64,000 bases of DNA, taken from NCBI GenBank assembly GCA_963732415.1, contig CAVSZK010000008.1, positions 113,953-177,952 of the forward strand, given 5' to 3'. The position numbers and the translations under genes are program-made. Shown one piece after another: positions 42,801-53,700 of the stretch (within the stretch, counting starts at the first letter, position 1; every line of letters starts with the position of its first letter). The notes under the pieces are model-generated. The model did not search any database. It saw only the letters and a list, made by a program, of their open reading frames with translations, and had not been told where the DNA came from. This stretch comes from RPQJ01 sp963732415 (lineage in GTDB: Bacteria > Pseudomonadota > Gammaproteobacteria > Steroidobacterales > Steroidobacteraceae).

Positions 42801-45800
42801 CTACAAGATCCGGCCCAGCGTCGAGCTGGAACCGGGCTTGGCTCGCCTCGGTCGAATTGCCCGACGTGGCGTAGGTCACGTTGACCGTCGTGCCACTGAT
42901 CGTCGCACCTTCGGCGGGCGCCGTGATGCTCAACCTGGGAGCGGCCGGCAGCGGAACCGCGGGCAGGTTCATGCTGGTCTGCAACTCCGTCGCGCTGAGC
43001 GCGCGGTTGTAGACCTTGACCTCGTCGATGCGGCCGGCGAAGTACTCGCCCCAGAGGGCGTTGCCGCCGATCTGCAGCGGCAGGGAGGAGGTGGCGATGC
43101 TGCCGGTGAGGGCGCGGCTGCCGATCTGCGCGCCGCCCTGGTAGAGACGCAGCGTCGCCCCATCGTAGGTCAGCGCGAGGTGCGTCCAGGTGTTGAGCGG
43201 CAGCGCGCTGCTGCCGGCAACCGTCTGGCTGCTGCCGACGCGCACGTAGCCGGCCGGGCGCGGCGTGTTGTCGTGGGCATAGAGCGCGTAGGAGAGCTCG
43301 CTCGGCACTTCCTTGAGCAGCACCGTGCGCCAGCCGCTGAGCGCCGTGGGATAGACCCAGGCCTCGAGTGTCAGGCCGCTGGTGAGGTCGAGCGAGTTGG
43401 CGTCGGGCACGGTGACGATGTCATTGACCCCGTCGAACGCCAGCGCGTTGCCGTAGCGACCGCTGCTGGACCAAAGGGCACCGGAGACTGTGCCGTTGTT
43501 GCCGCTGCCTGAGGCATCCGCAACCGTGGTGCCCGTGCCTTCCTCGAAGCCATAGGCGGCGACCAGTCCGGCGGGCAGCTGCGCGGTGTTGGCGAGGATC
43601 AAGCGCACCGCGATCGAAGTGCTGGTGTTGCCCGCGGCATCGCGGGCGACGGCGGTGAGCACGTGGTTGCCGTTGGCGACCGTCGTGGTGTTCCAGGCGT
43701 AACTGTAGGGCGCCGCCGTGTCCTCGGCACCGAGCGCCACGTCGTCGAGGCGGAACTGCACGCCCGCCACGCCCACGTTGTCACTGGCGTTCGCCGTGAC
43801 CGTGACGAATCCTGCGACAGTTGTCCCGTCGGCGGGCGCTGAGACCGCGACCGATGGCGCCAGCGTATCTGCCGTCACGGTCACGGAACCGCTGGCGGTC
43901 GCGGGCCCCACGTTGCCGGCCTGATCTACCGCGAGGACCTGGTAGTAGTAGGTGCCGGCCGCGAGCCCGACATCCGTATAGCTGGTGCCGCTGACCCGCG
44001 CCACGAGCGTCGAGGCCGTGGGCGTGAATCCGGGTACCGTCGAGCGATGCACTTCATACGCCGCGACGCCGCCGTTGTCGCTGGCCGGGAGCCAACTCAG
44101 GATCGCCGTGCCGATCGATCCCGTGGCGGTGACAGTACCCGGCGCCGAGGGCGGGATCGAATCCTCATAGGGCGCGGGGAAGCGGACGAACTGGGCGACC
44201 GAAGGCACCCCGGCGTTGTTGATCAGGAACAGCATGTAGTAGCCCGGCGGCACGACATTCGGATTCGCCGATGCCTGCACCTGCAACGTACCGCTCCCCT
44301 TGCTGAAACCCAGAGGTACAAAGCGCTGGTCCTGGTCGAAGTTGTGCGTCGCCGCGCCGGGTCGCAGCAGGTTCACCGCCGTGATGTTCTGCGCGTCAGG
44401 TGTCTGGATCGTGAAAGTCGTGCCGTATTCGATCCGGCTTGGTGCGGACGACAGTACGGGCCGCGAGCCCTTGAACAGATACGGTGGCGAGAAGATCTCG
44501 AGGTTCTTCTGGTCGGCCGCACCGGCGATGTTGCCGGAGCCTGAAACCGCCACGCGGCCGTCGGGCAGCAGGATTGCCGTCGAATGGTAAATGCGCGGCG
44601 TCTGCATCGGCGCCATAGTGGTCCAAGCCTCGGTGTCGGGCGACCAGAGTTCTGCCTGCAGTACGGCCGGACTCAAGTTGGTCTCGCTCTTGCGTTGTGA
44701 ACCCGACGTCACGAGCACCGTGCCATCGGCCAGGCTCGTGAGGTTGTGGAAGGTGCGTGGGAACTGCATCGAGGCCGTCGCTCGCCAGGCCGGCGAGGCC
44801 ACGGTCGTGTCGAGCACATAGGTCGTTGCCGCCGAAACAGCAGTGGGCGTTGCGCCGTCGTTCGAAGCGCTGCCGGACTTCATGATCAGTCCGGGTCGAT
44901 ACATCACGCCGCTGCCGCCCTCGAGTACGCGCGAGTCGAGGACGCTCCAGGTCTGGCTTGGGATGTCGAGTACTCTGGTCGCTGTCGGCGTCTCGGTAGA
45001 GCCGGACTGCAGGAGCTTCCCGCTCGGCAGCAGGTACATCATCGGGTACTGCGGCACGGACAGTCGCGCGCTGCTCAACTGGGTCCAGGTGTTGGCGACA
45101 GGGTCGTAGATCTCAGGGATCTCGACGAACACGCTCTCGCTGTTCTCGGAGCCCGACATGATCATGGCACGGCCGTCCGCCAGCGCCGTCAAAGTCGGGT
45201 ACCAGCGTCGGTAGGCCATCGACGGCAGCGCGGTCCAGGTCTCCGTCACCGGGTCGAACGTGTTCGCCTTGTCGATGCCCAGGATCTGGCCATCGTGACC
45301 GCCGGCGACCAGCAGGCGTCCGTCGGGCAACGCGACGTTGGCCGAGCAGAAGATATTGGAATACGGGTTCGGCGCCGGCGTGACGAGGTTGGTCGTCGGG
45401 TCCCACACTTCGCCGTAGTTGGGGGCCGTGGCAAAGTCGCCAGCCCAGAAGATCGCCTTGCCGGTCTTCAGCAGCGCGAGATTGACGGCGACCGTCGGCA
45501 GGTCGATGACCTGTGACGACCACTGCCCGATCAGCGCGGGGTCGTTGGGGTTCGGCGCACTCAGGCTGAAGCTCACTCGTGCTGCATCCGAGCCGGCAAT
45601 CCTGCCGTGGTCGGCACGCACGAGATAGCCGTCGAGGAAGTGCGGGCCCGCAGCAATTCCCGTGAGCTGCACCTGGCCGTTGAGCGACATCACCATGATG
45701 TCTGGGCCGCCATCGAGTTGCAGGTGCACGTGATCGGCCTGGCTCAAATCGCCGGAACTCGAGAAGCCGACGTCGACCGTTGATCCTGCCAGCATGGCAC

Positions 45801-47289
45801 CGTTGGCAGGCGCAGTGATCGTCAGGCGTGGCGGCTGCGGCGTCGTGTCGACCGAGAAAAGCACTGTCGCAGCGTCGGAGCCTGCGATCCTTGAATGGTC
45901 GGTGCGCACCAGGAAGCCATCCAGAAGGTGGCTGCCCGAGGTCACGGCATCGATCTGGAACTGGCCCGCCAGCGACATGACCATCATGTCGGGTCCGCCA
46001 TCGAGTTGGAAGTGTGCGTGGTTCGCTTCGGTGAGGTCGCCGGTGCTGGAAAAGCTGACGTCCACGGTCGAACTCGTGACCGTTGAGTTCGCGGCCGGGG
46101 CAGTGATCAGCAAGCGCGGGGCTACTGGCGGCGCGATGACCGAGAAGCTCACCGCTGCTGCGTCGGAGCCCGTGATCCTGGTGTTATCAGCGCGCGCGAG
46201 GAAGCCATCGAGCACGTGCGGTCCTGGCACCACATCCGTGACCTGGAACTGACCCTGCAGGGACGGGATCGTCATGTCCGGGCCGCCGTCGAGCCGGAAC
46301 TTCGCGAGGCTTGCCTCGGTCAGGTTGCCGGCGCTGGAGAAGCTGACATCAATGGTCGGGCCGACTAGCGTGCTGCCACCGGACGGCGCGCTGATGGTGA
46401 GTACAGGTGCCGGCGGAGGTGGGGTCCGTATCTCGATCGCGATCGCATCCACGTCCTGGCCGACGGTCGCGTTCAGGCCAGGCCCATCGAAGTAGCGAGC
46501 CCAGGTGCTCGCTGCCGGGTCGTACGAAACAACCACCTCGTCCTGGACCACGCCGACGCCACCCGGTACCGTGGTCCCGGTGTCCCGTTCGAACGAGAGG
46601 TAATAGACACCGTTGCGGATCTCGAGGCCATCGATGTCCGCATTGGTTGCGAGCCCGACGGCGCTACCGTCGAATGCGCGGCTGCAACTTGCGGACCCCG
46701 GTGTCCATGTATAGACATCGGCATCATCCGGCGCGGTCAGCCCGCTGACGGTCGCGTTGCCCAGGGTCGAGAAGTAGAGAACATTGCCGACGATCGCGAT
46801 GGCATCCACGTCGCCGTCACCGTTGACGTTCAATCCGCAGGTAGCGCCGTTGAAGAACAAGGACCACGTCCCGCTCTGGTAGCGGACGACCTGTTCATCC
46901 CGCACCGTGCCCAGTCCAGGGATCGTCAGGCTCGTATTCGCGAACGACAGGTAGAGCGCGGAGGAGCCATCCCAACTCAGCGCATCGACGCTGGCGCCGG
47001 TGGGCAGGCCGAGGTCCGCGACGGCCGAGCGCGCGCGACTGTAGGCGCCCGCCGCGAACGAGTAGATATCTGAATCGTCATAGGGCGACGCAATGCCCGG
47101 CACCGCGTCGCTGCGGAAGGTGGAGAAATGAATGATTTCCTGCTGCTGCGCATGCGCAGGAACGCCCAGCAGACTGCTGAACGCCAACACCGCCAAGACC
47201 AGGCCCACACACCGGGAGTCATGGCGCTCATCGCTGCCGGTTGCGCGACGCAAAGGCCCAAAGCCTTCATGGCTAGCCTCGACTCGCAT
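39892..47289 (-). CDS. Giant exported multidomain protein: galactose-oxidase-like, LamG and di-haem domains
   Basis: 2465 residues from the ATG at 47289 (GGGGAG upstream). The signal peptide ends GVPAHA near residue 48. In order: an Asp-rich N-terminal region (50-290); three similar Ig-like modules (290-580); a Kelch/galactose-oxidase-like region with DUF1929-type end (about 585-1040); FN3 (1043-1140); Ig-like; LamG (about 1240-1445); two Ig-like; a second, identical LamG (about 1645-1850); a YVTN-type beta-propeller (about 1860-2195). The C-terminal cytochrome-c-peroxidase-like region has CASCH (near 2228) and CQSCH (near 2366). It is probably secreted or surface-bound, with carbohydrate binding and redox functions. 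Substrate unknown. Confidence 0.82.
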   Translation of the reverse strand: MRVEASHEGFGPLRRATGSDERHDSRCVGLVLAVLAFSSLLGVPAHAQQQEIIHFSTFRSDAVPGIASPYDDSDIYSFAAGAYSRARSAVADLGLPTGASVDALSWDGSSALYLSFANTSLTIPGLGTVRDEQVVRYQSGTWSLFFNGATCGLNVNGDGDVDAIAIVGNVLYFSTLGNATVSGLTAPDDADVYTWTPGSASCSRAFDGSAVGLATNADIDGLEIRNGVYYLSFERDTGTTVPGGVGVVQDEVVVSYDPAASTWARYFDGPGLNATVGQDVDAIAIEIRTPPPPAPVLTISAPSGGSTLVGPTIDVSFSSAGNLTEASLAKFRLDGGPDMTIPSLQGQFQVTDVVPGPHVLDGFLARADNTRITGSDAAAVSFSVIAPPVAPRLLITAPAANSTVTSSTVDVSFSSTGDLTEANHAHFQLDGGPDMMVMSLAGQFQIDAVTSGSHLLDGFLVRTDHSRIAGSDAATVLFSVDTTPQPPRLTITAPANGAMLAGSTVDVGFSSSGDLSQADHVHLQLDGGPDIMVMSLNGQVQLTGIAAGPHFLDGYLVRADHGRIAGSDAARVSFSLSAPNPNDPALIGQWSSQVIDLPTVAVNLALLKTGKAIFWAGDFATAPNYGEVWDPTTNLVTPAPNPYSNIFCSANVALPDGRLLVAGGHDGQILGIDKANTFDPVTETWTALPSMAYRRWYPTLTALADGRAMIMSGSENSESVFVEIPEIYDPVANTWTQLSSARLSVPQYPMMYLLPSGKLLQSGSTETPTATRVLDIPSQTWSVLDSRVLEGGSGVMYRPGLIMKSGSASNDGATPTAVSAATTYVLDTTVASPAWRATASMQFPRTFHNLTSLADGTVLVTSGSQRKSETNLSPAVLQAELWSPDTEAWTTMAPMQTPRIYHSTAILLPDGRVAVSGSGNIAGAADQKNLEIFSPPYLFKGSRPVLSSAPSRIEYGTTFTIQTPDAQNITAVNLLRPGAATHNFDQDQRFVPLGFSKGSGTLQVQASANPNVVPPGYYMLFLINNAGVPSVAQFVRFPAPYEDSIPPSAPGTVTATGSIGTAILSWLPASDNGGVAAYEVHRSTVPGFTPTASTLVARVSGTSYTDVGLAAGTYYYQVLAVDQAGNVGPATASGSVTVTADTLAPSVAVSAPADGTTVAGFVTVTANASDNVGVAGVQFRLDDVALGAEDTAAPYSYAWNTTTVANGNHVLTAVARDAAGNTSTSIAVRLILANTAQLPAGLVAAYGFEEGTGTTVADASGSGNNGTVSGALWSSSGRYGNALAFDGVNDIVTVPDANSLDLTSGLTLEAWVYPTALSGWRTVLLKEVPSELSYALYAHDNTPRPAGYVRVGSSQTVAGSSALPLNTWTHLALTYDGATLRLYQGGAQIGSRALTGSIATSSLPLQIGGNALWGEYFAGRIDEVKVYNRALSATELQTSMNLPAVPLPAAPRLSITAPAEGATISGTTVNVTYATSGNSTEASQARFQLDAGPDLVVTALNGSLQLGSVGTGTHVLTGYLAKSDGSKIAGSDAASVSFTVTVPDTTNPTVVVTAPRDGDQVSAIVTVTANASDNVGVAGVQFRLDDVALGAEDTAAPYSYAWNTTTVANGNHVLTAVARDAAGNTSTSIAVRLILANTAQLPAGLVAAYGFEEGTGTTVADASGSGNNGTVSGALWSSSGRYGNALAFDGVNDIVTVPDANSLDLTSGLTLEAWVYPTALSGWRTVLLKEVPSELSYALYAHDNTPRPAGYVRVGSSQTVAGSSALPLNTWTHLALTYDGATLRLYQGGAQIGSRALTGSIATSSLPLQIGGNALWGEYFAGRIDEVKVYNRALSATELQTSMNLPAVPLPPVQPTRSSPISVAQAARRVWVVNPDTDTVSVLHADTLALLIEVPVGKQPTTVAIDGSNQAWVTCRGDDTVWVLDAVSGVVRRVLTAPWGSAPGSVVFDPAGANGFIALEGTGRIHRVIPTSTALGVSLDVGTTPRALAMTGDGSRLLVSQFISTGSSGRVRSIDVTSFSSAATIALPLDTTSIDGSLAARGLPNYLAGLAVNPSTGQAWVVGKKDNIVRGALRDGRALTFETTVRALVTRLDLALGQERTSERLDIDNHSQPSAIVFDPSGQQAFLTLSGNSRLLVMNQLGVELVRGSTGLAPQGVAIDSSTNRVFTQDLMSRSVTVFDATRLLTQGAAELPRIAQVQTVGTEKLPTAVLQGKRIFYNAEDTRMSRDGYLSCASCHLDGDNDGQVWDFTDRGEGLRNTIALRGQGGSAGAPLHWTGNFDEIQDFENDIRSAFGGTGFMQDSDYFADTRSQPLGQPKAGFSADLDALAAYLNTLVSPGRSPYRQADGTLTPGAQAGGTIFTQVGCQSCHSGPRFSDSTTGLRHDVGTIKPSSGQRAGGALDGLDTPTLLGLWASAPYLHDGSAPTLLDVLTSANASGRHADVSALTPTQLDQLVEYLLQLELEPP
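41738..42599. repeat. 862-bp internal direct repeat, copy 1 (Ig + LamG)
   Basis: As far as I can compare by eye this segment is identical to 42947-43808, offset 1209 bp (403 codons, in frame). It encodes one Ig-like and one LamG domain. It is the C-terminal copy in the protein. Confidence 0.88.
42947..43808. repeat. 862-bp internal direct repeat, copy 2 (Ig + LamG)
   Basis: Partner of 41738-42599. Both silent positions and protein sequence agree, so the duplication is recent or kept uniform by gene conversion. Confidence 0.88.
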
Positions 47290-47733
47290 GGCGCGTCTCC
47301 CCTGAGGCCGATTTCGTAGTTTTCGCCGGAGCCTAGGCCGGTCGCCGCCACGCGTAAAGGCGCAGTGCAGCATCGCGGGCCAAGACGCGCGGGCAGCGGT
47401 GATTAGCACGATTCATCCTGGCGAACGCGAATCGCGTCCGGTATCACCGGCGGCAAGCAAGCCCAAGGCGAGGCGTGTGGTCCGAGCTGGCCAATTCACC
47501 TGGCGTGCTGTCGGGTTTCTTTACATGTCTCCGGCCGAGCATCGGCCCGCGTGTCGCCGGGCAGCGCAATGCTGCTGCCGCGACCCTGAAGTATTTCACA
47601 TAAGCAATTGAAACTGAGACCCATGTCTCGTCCCGGAAGACGGAGCGGTCTCCGCGCCGGCGTCGGGCGTTCAGCGGCGCGGTTCTTGCATCACTGTTCT
47701 GGGTCCCGCCCCTGAGCCGAATTGAGGATTGAA
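47290..47733. other. Divergent promoter region between the two giant genes
   Basis: 444 nt with no gene that I can support. It contains a perfect palindrome ACGCGA-A-TCGCGT at 47425-47437 and a small hairpin GAGAC-N4-GTCTC at 47616-47629. Either might be an operator for joint control of the two giant genes; neither matches a site I can name. Confidence 0.4.
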
Positions 47734-50700
47734 ATGCTGTCGACACGCAATTGGACGCTACGAGACGGCTGGGCCGGTCGTGCCCTGTATTCGTTGATCC
47801 TGGGCCTCCTGGCGGTCACTGCTGCGACACGGCCCGTGGCCGCAGATCCGAACCAGGGACCGGGCGGCCCGATCCTGGTCATCACGTCCAGCGCGCAGTC
47901 GCCGAATTTCGGCAAGTATTACGCGGAGATTCTCCGCAACGAGGGCTTCAACGAATTCGCGGTGGCCGAAATCTCGACCGTCACGCCTGCGACGCTCGCG
48001 GCCTACGACGTGGCCATCCTGGCCAAGATGCCGCTCAACGCAACCCAGGTGACGACGCTAGAGGAATGGGTCACCGGCGGCGGCAATCTCATCGCGATGG
48101 ATCCTGGGATCGAGCTTTCGCCCTTGCTCGGCATCAGTCCAGTGGGGAGCACGCAATCGAATGCCTACCTCAAGGTAAGTCCGCTGACGCGCGTCGGCAG
48201 CGGCATCTACAGCGGAACCATGCAGTTCCACGGCACCGCAAGGCTGCACGCGCTCACGGGTGCCTCAAGCCTGGCGACGATTTACTCCGATTCGACCACT
48301 GCAACCAGCTATCCCGCGGTCACGCTGCACAGCGTCGGCCTGAACGGCGGCCAGGCCGCCGCCTTTGCCTACGACCTGGCGACTTCCATTGTCTATACGC
48401 GCCAGGGCAACCCGGATTGGGTCGACCAGGACCGCGATGGCATCTCGCCCATACGCGGGAACGACCTTTTCTATGGCGCATCCGACAGCGATCCACGGCC
48501 CGACTGGATCGACCTGCAGAAGGTCCACGTGCCGCAGGCAGACGAGCAGCAGCGCTTCCTCGCGAACCTGATTACGCAGATGACGCTGGACCGCAAGCCG
48601 CTGCCGCGGTTCTGGTACCTGCCGAACTCGTATCGCGCTGTCGTCATGCTCACCGGTGACGAGCATGGCGGGGCGGGCTGGACGACGCGATTCGACCAAT
48701 TGCAGGCGTTGAGCCCGGCCGGCTGCTCGGTCGCCGACTGGGAGTGCATGCGCGCTACCACGTACACGTATTCGAGCACGCCTGTGACCGCTACCCAGGC
48801 CAAGGCTTACCAGGACAGGGGCTTCGAGGTGGCGTTGCACCTCAACACAGGTTGCGGCACTTTTACTGCGTCATCCATCAACGATGCATTCGCCGAGCAG
48901 CTCGGTGACTTCGCGGGTGCATTTCCGAGCGTGGCTGCTCCCACCACCAACCGAACCCACTGCATCGCCTGGGGCGGGTGGGCGACCGCCCCCAACGTTG
49001 GCCTGAACTACGGCATCCGCCTCGACACGAACTACTATTTCTGGCCGCCGGGCTGGGTAAACAACACGCCGGGCCATTTCACCGGGTCGGCCATGCCGAT
49101 GCGCTTCGCCGACTCCGACGGCACGCTCATCGACGTCTACCAGGCCGTCACCCAGATGACGGACGAGTCGCAACAGTCCTATCCGTACACCATCGACACT
49201 CTGCTCGACCGCGCGCTCGGTCCGGACGAGCAATTCGGTGTTTACACGGTCAACGCGCATTCTGACCCCCCAGGTTCACACGAAATCGGTGTCGGCGAGG
49301 CCGTGATCGCCTCGGCGGTAAGCCACAGCGTGCCGATCGTGAGCGCCCGGCAGGTGCTCGACTGGCTCGACGCACGCAACGGGTCGAGATTCGGGTCGAT
49401 CACGTGGATCGGAAACGAACTCGGCTTCACGATTGTCCCGGCCACCGGCGCCAATGGGCTCACGGCGCAGATTCCCGCGCTCTCTGCTGATGGGGTAATC
49501 AATAACCTGACGCGCAATGGGCAGCCGGTGGAGTACACGATCGCCTCGCTGAAAGGCCTGGACTACGCAATGTTCCCCGGCGTTGCGGGAACCTACGTTG
49601 CCACCTACGACGCCGATCAATCGTCTCCGACCGTCGCTCAGACCGTGCCCGCCGCTGGGGCTACCGACGTCTCTGGCTCCGCAGTCATCAAGGCAGTGTT
49701 CAGCGAGTCGATGGACCCCGCCACGATCGGTGGCAGTACGTTCGAACTGCGCGACGCTTCTGACGTGAAGGTGACGGCGGTAGTCACCTATGACCCTGCT
49801 GCCATGCTTGCTCGCCTGCAACCTGCATCAACGCTCGCGGCCGGTGTCTACACCGCTACCGTGCGGGGTGGGCCGTCGGATCCGCGCGTCAAGGACCTGT
49901 CTGGCAACGCACTGGCCGCCAGCGTTTCTTGGTCATTTACCGTCGGCGAGACGCCGCCTCCGGGCGACGAATGCCCGTGCAGCGCCTTCGATGCGACGGC
50001 GGTGCCTGCGGTTCCTTCGGCCAACGATCCGGGTGCGGTCGAGCTCGGCGTGCGCTTCCGCCCCAGCGCGAACGGATTCATTTCCGGCATTCGCTTCTAC
50101 AAGGGTGCGGCCAACACCGGCACGCACATCGGCAACCTCTGGACCAGCGGCGGCGCGCTGCTCGCCTCGGCCACCTTCGCCAGCGAGTCCGCCTCGGGTT
50201 GGCAGACAGTCACGTTCTCCTCTCCAGTCGCAGTCACGGCAAACACGGTGTACGTGGCGTCGTACTTCGCGCCGAACGGGGGCTACGCGGTCACCGCCAA
50301 CTACTACGCGACCGCCGGCGTAACGAACGGGCCCCTGTACCTGTTGCGCGATGGCGAAGCGGGCGGCAACGGCCTGTATCGCTATGGCACCAGCAGCGGC
50401 TTCCCGACCGACACGTACCAGGCCAGCAATTACTGGGTCGACGTCGTGTTCACGACGGCCGGTGCGGGGCCGGACACGACGCCGCCGACCGTAACGGCGA
50501 CAACTCCTGCCGGCGGGGCCGCCTCGGTGCCCACTTCGACGACCGTAACCGCCAGGTTCAGCGAACCGCTGGACGTGGCCACGATCGGCGCCGCGACGTT
50601 TGAGCTTCGCGATGCGGCCAACGCGGTGGTTCCGGCCTCCGTGAATTACAACACCGGTAACTCGGTCGCGACACTGACGCCGACCGCGCCGCTCGCTGCC

Positions 50701-53700
50701 GCAACGGCCTACACGGCCGTGCTGCGCGGAGGCGCGACGGACCCGCGGGTCAAGGACGTGGCCGGAAATGCCCTGGCGGCCAGTGTCAGCTGGACCTTCA
50801 CGACCGCAGCGGTCTCCAGCGGCGGCTGTCCTTGCAGTGCCTTTGATGCAAACTCGGTACCAAGCGTCCTGACCGACTCGGACACCGTTTCGGTCGAACT
50901 CGGCGTCAAGTTCCGCACCGACGTGGCGGGTTTCATCAGTGGCATCCGCTTCTACAAGGGCCCGCAGAACCTGGGTACGCACGTCGGAAGCCTCTGGAGC
51001 AGCAGCGGCACGCGGCTGGCCACGGCGACGTTCACCAACGAGACGGCCTCGGGCTGGCAGCAGGTCAATTTCTCGACACCGGTGGCGATAGCAGCCAACA
51101 CCGTGTACGTGGCTTCGTACTTCGCGCCGCAGGGCCGCTACTCGTCGAACGGCCAGTACTTCGCAAGTGCGGGCGTCGATCGGGGCGTGCTGCACCTGCT
51201 GCAGGATGGCGTCAGTGGCGGCAACGGTATCTACGCGTACTCCGCGTCGAGCACTTTCCCGAGCGCGACCTACCAGTCGGCCAACTACTGGGTCGATGTC
51301 GTCTTCGAGACGTCGACCGCCCCGGACACGACGCCCCCGACCGTGAGTTCGGTGACGCCGGTGAACGGCGCGACCGGCGTCTCGGCGGCTTCGAGCCTGA
51401 CCGTGGCATTCAGCGAGCCCCTGTCGGCGGCGACGGTCAATGGCAGCACGTTCGAACTGCGCGACGCGGCCAACGCACTGGTAGCGGGTACGGTCACTTA
51501 CAGCACATCCGGTAACCTGGCCACCCTGGTGCCGAGTGCGGCGCTGGCGCCATCGACGACCTATACCGCGACGCTCCGCGGTGGTGCGACCGATCCGCGC
51601 ATCAAGGACGTTGCCAGCAATGCGCTGGCGCAGGATTTCTCATGGTCGTTCACCACCGCGGCTGCGACGAACTGCAGCGCGAACCCGATCGTGGCCGAGA
51701 ACTGCCAGGCGGGCAGTCTGGCAAGCGAGTGGGACATCTCCGGTGTAGGTGACTCGAGCATCCAGGGCTTCGCGACCGACATCAGCGTCAACCGCGGTGG
51801 CACGATCAGCTTCAAGGTCGACACGAGCGCGCGCAATTACCGCTTCGACATCTACCGGCTCGGCTATTACGGCGGCCTCGGCGCGCGCATGGTGGCTACG
51901 GTGCAGCCGTCGGCATCGCTGCCACAGGCGCAACCCGCCTGCCTGAACGACGCGGCGACTGGCCTCATCGACTGCGGCAACTGGGCGGTGTCCGGCTCAT
52001 GGACAGTGCCGGCGAACGCGACCTCGGGCATCTACATCGCCAAGGTGGTCCGTACGGACACCGGTGGCGCGAGCCATATCGTGTTCGTCGTGCGGGACGA
52101 CTCCAGCACTGCAGACATCCTGTTCCAGACCTCGGACACCACCTGGCAGGCCTACAACACCTACGGTGGCAACAGCCTCTACACCGGCCAGCCGGTCGGC
52201 CGCGCGTACAAGGTGAGCTATAACCGGCCGTTCAGTACGCGCGCCGTGGACAACGGGCAGGACTGGCTCTTCAACGCCGAATACCCGATGGTGCGCTGGC
52301 TCGAGGCCAACGGCTACAACGTTGCCTACACCACGGGCGTGGACAGCGAGCGGGCCGGTACGCGGATCCTGCAGCATCGGATGTTCATGTCGAACGGCCA
52401 CGATGAGTACTGGTCGGCCGGGCAACGTGCCAGCCTCGAGGCCGCGCGAGATGCGGGCGTGCACCTCGCGTTCTTCAGCGGCAACGAGGTGTTCTGGAAG
52501 ACTCGCTGGGAAAACAGCATCGATGGCTCCGGCACGCCGCACCGTACGCTCGTCTCATACAAGGAGACGACGGCTGGCGCCAAGATCGATCCGAATGCCG
52601 CGTGGACCGGCACCTGGCGCGACCCGCGCTTCAGCCCGCCCGCCGACGGCGGAAGGCCCGAAAACGCGCTTACAGGCCAGATCTTCATGGTGAACGACTG
52701 TGCAACGTGCACGGCGTCCATCATCGTGCCGGAATCGTTCGGCAAGATGCGCCTGTGGCGCAATACGAGCATCGCGACGCTGGCGACCGGTGCCAGTGCT
52801 ACGTTGCCGTTCGGCACGCTCGGCTACGAGTGGGACGAGGATCTCGACAACGGATTCCGTCCGGCCGGTCTCGTGCGCCTGTCGAGCACGACGGTCAATG
52901 GCGTGTCCTACCTGCAGGACTACGGATCGACCTACGGGGCCGGCAATGCGACGCACTCGCTGACGCTCTACAAGGCGCCTGGCGGCGCGCTGGTCTTCGG
53001 CGCGGGTACCGTGCAGTGGGCCTGGGGTCTCGATGCAAACCATGATCGAGGCAGTACACCGGCGGATCCGCGCATGCAGCAGGCGACGGTGAACCTGTTC
53101 GCGGACATGAACGTGCAGCCCGCGACGCTGCAGCCGGGCCTGGTGGCGGCGTTCGCCTCGACTGATGCGCAGGCACCGACGACGACAATCGTCGCGCCCG
53201 CGGCGGGCGCGACGCTCGAACCCGGCACGCCGATCACGATCAACGGCACCGCGACGGACTCGGGCGGCGGGCGCGTCGGCGGCGTTGAAGTTTCCGTTGA
53301 CGGCGGGACGACGTGGCGCCGCGCCACGGGCCTCGACAACTGGACCTACAGTTGGACTCCGTCTGGCTCGGGCTCCGTCGTTCTCAAGTCCCGTGCGGTT
53401 GACGACAGCGCGAACCTTGAAGCGCCGGGCGCTGGGACGACTGTGACCATCTCGGGCTCGGTGAACTGCCCCTGCACAATCTGGAGCGCCGCGGTGGCTC
53501 CGGCAAACGCCCAGGACTCCGACACCGGGTCGGTCGAACTGGGCGTCAAATTCCGTTCGGACGTGAGCGGCTACATTACCGGCATCCGCTTCTACAAGGG
53601 CCCAAACAACGGAGGCACGCACGTCGGCAACCTCTGGAGCAGCGCGGGCGCGTTGCTTGCCACGGCGACCTTCACCAACGAGTCCGCATCGGGCTGGCAG

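Noticed and set aside
41392..43512. Plus-strand open frames over the LamG repeats (303 and 352 codons)
   Set aside because: They repeat only because the underlying LamG DNA is duplicated; they are antisense to the giant exported protein.
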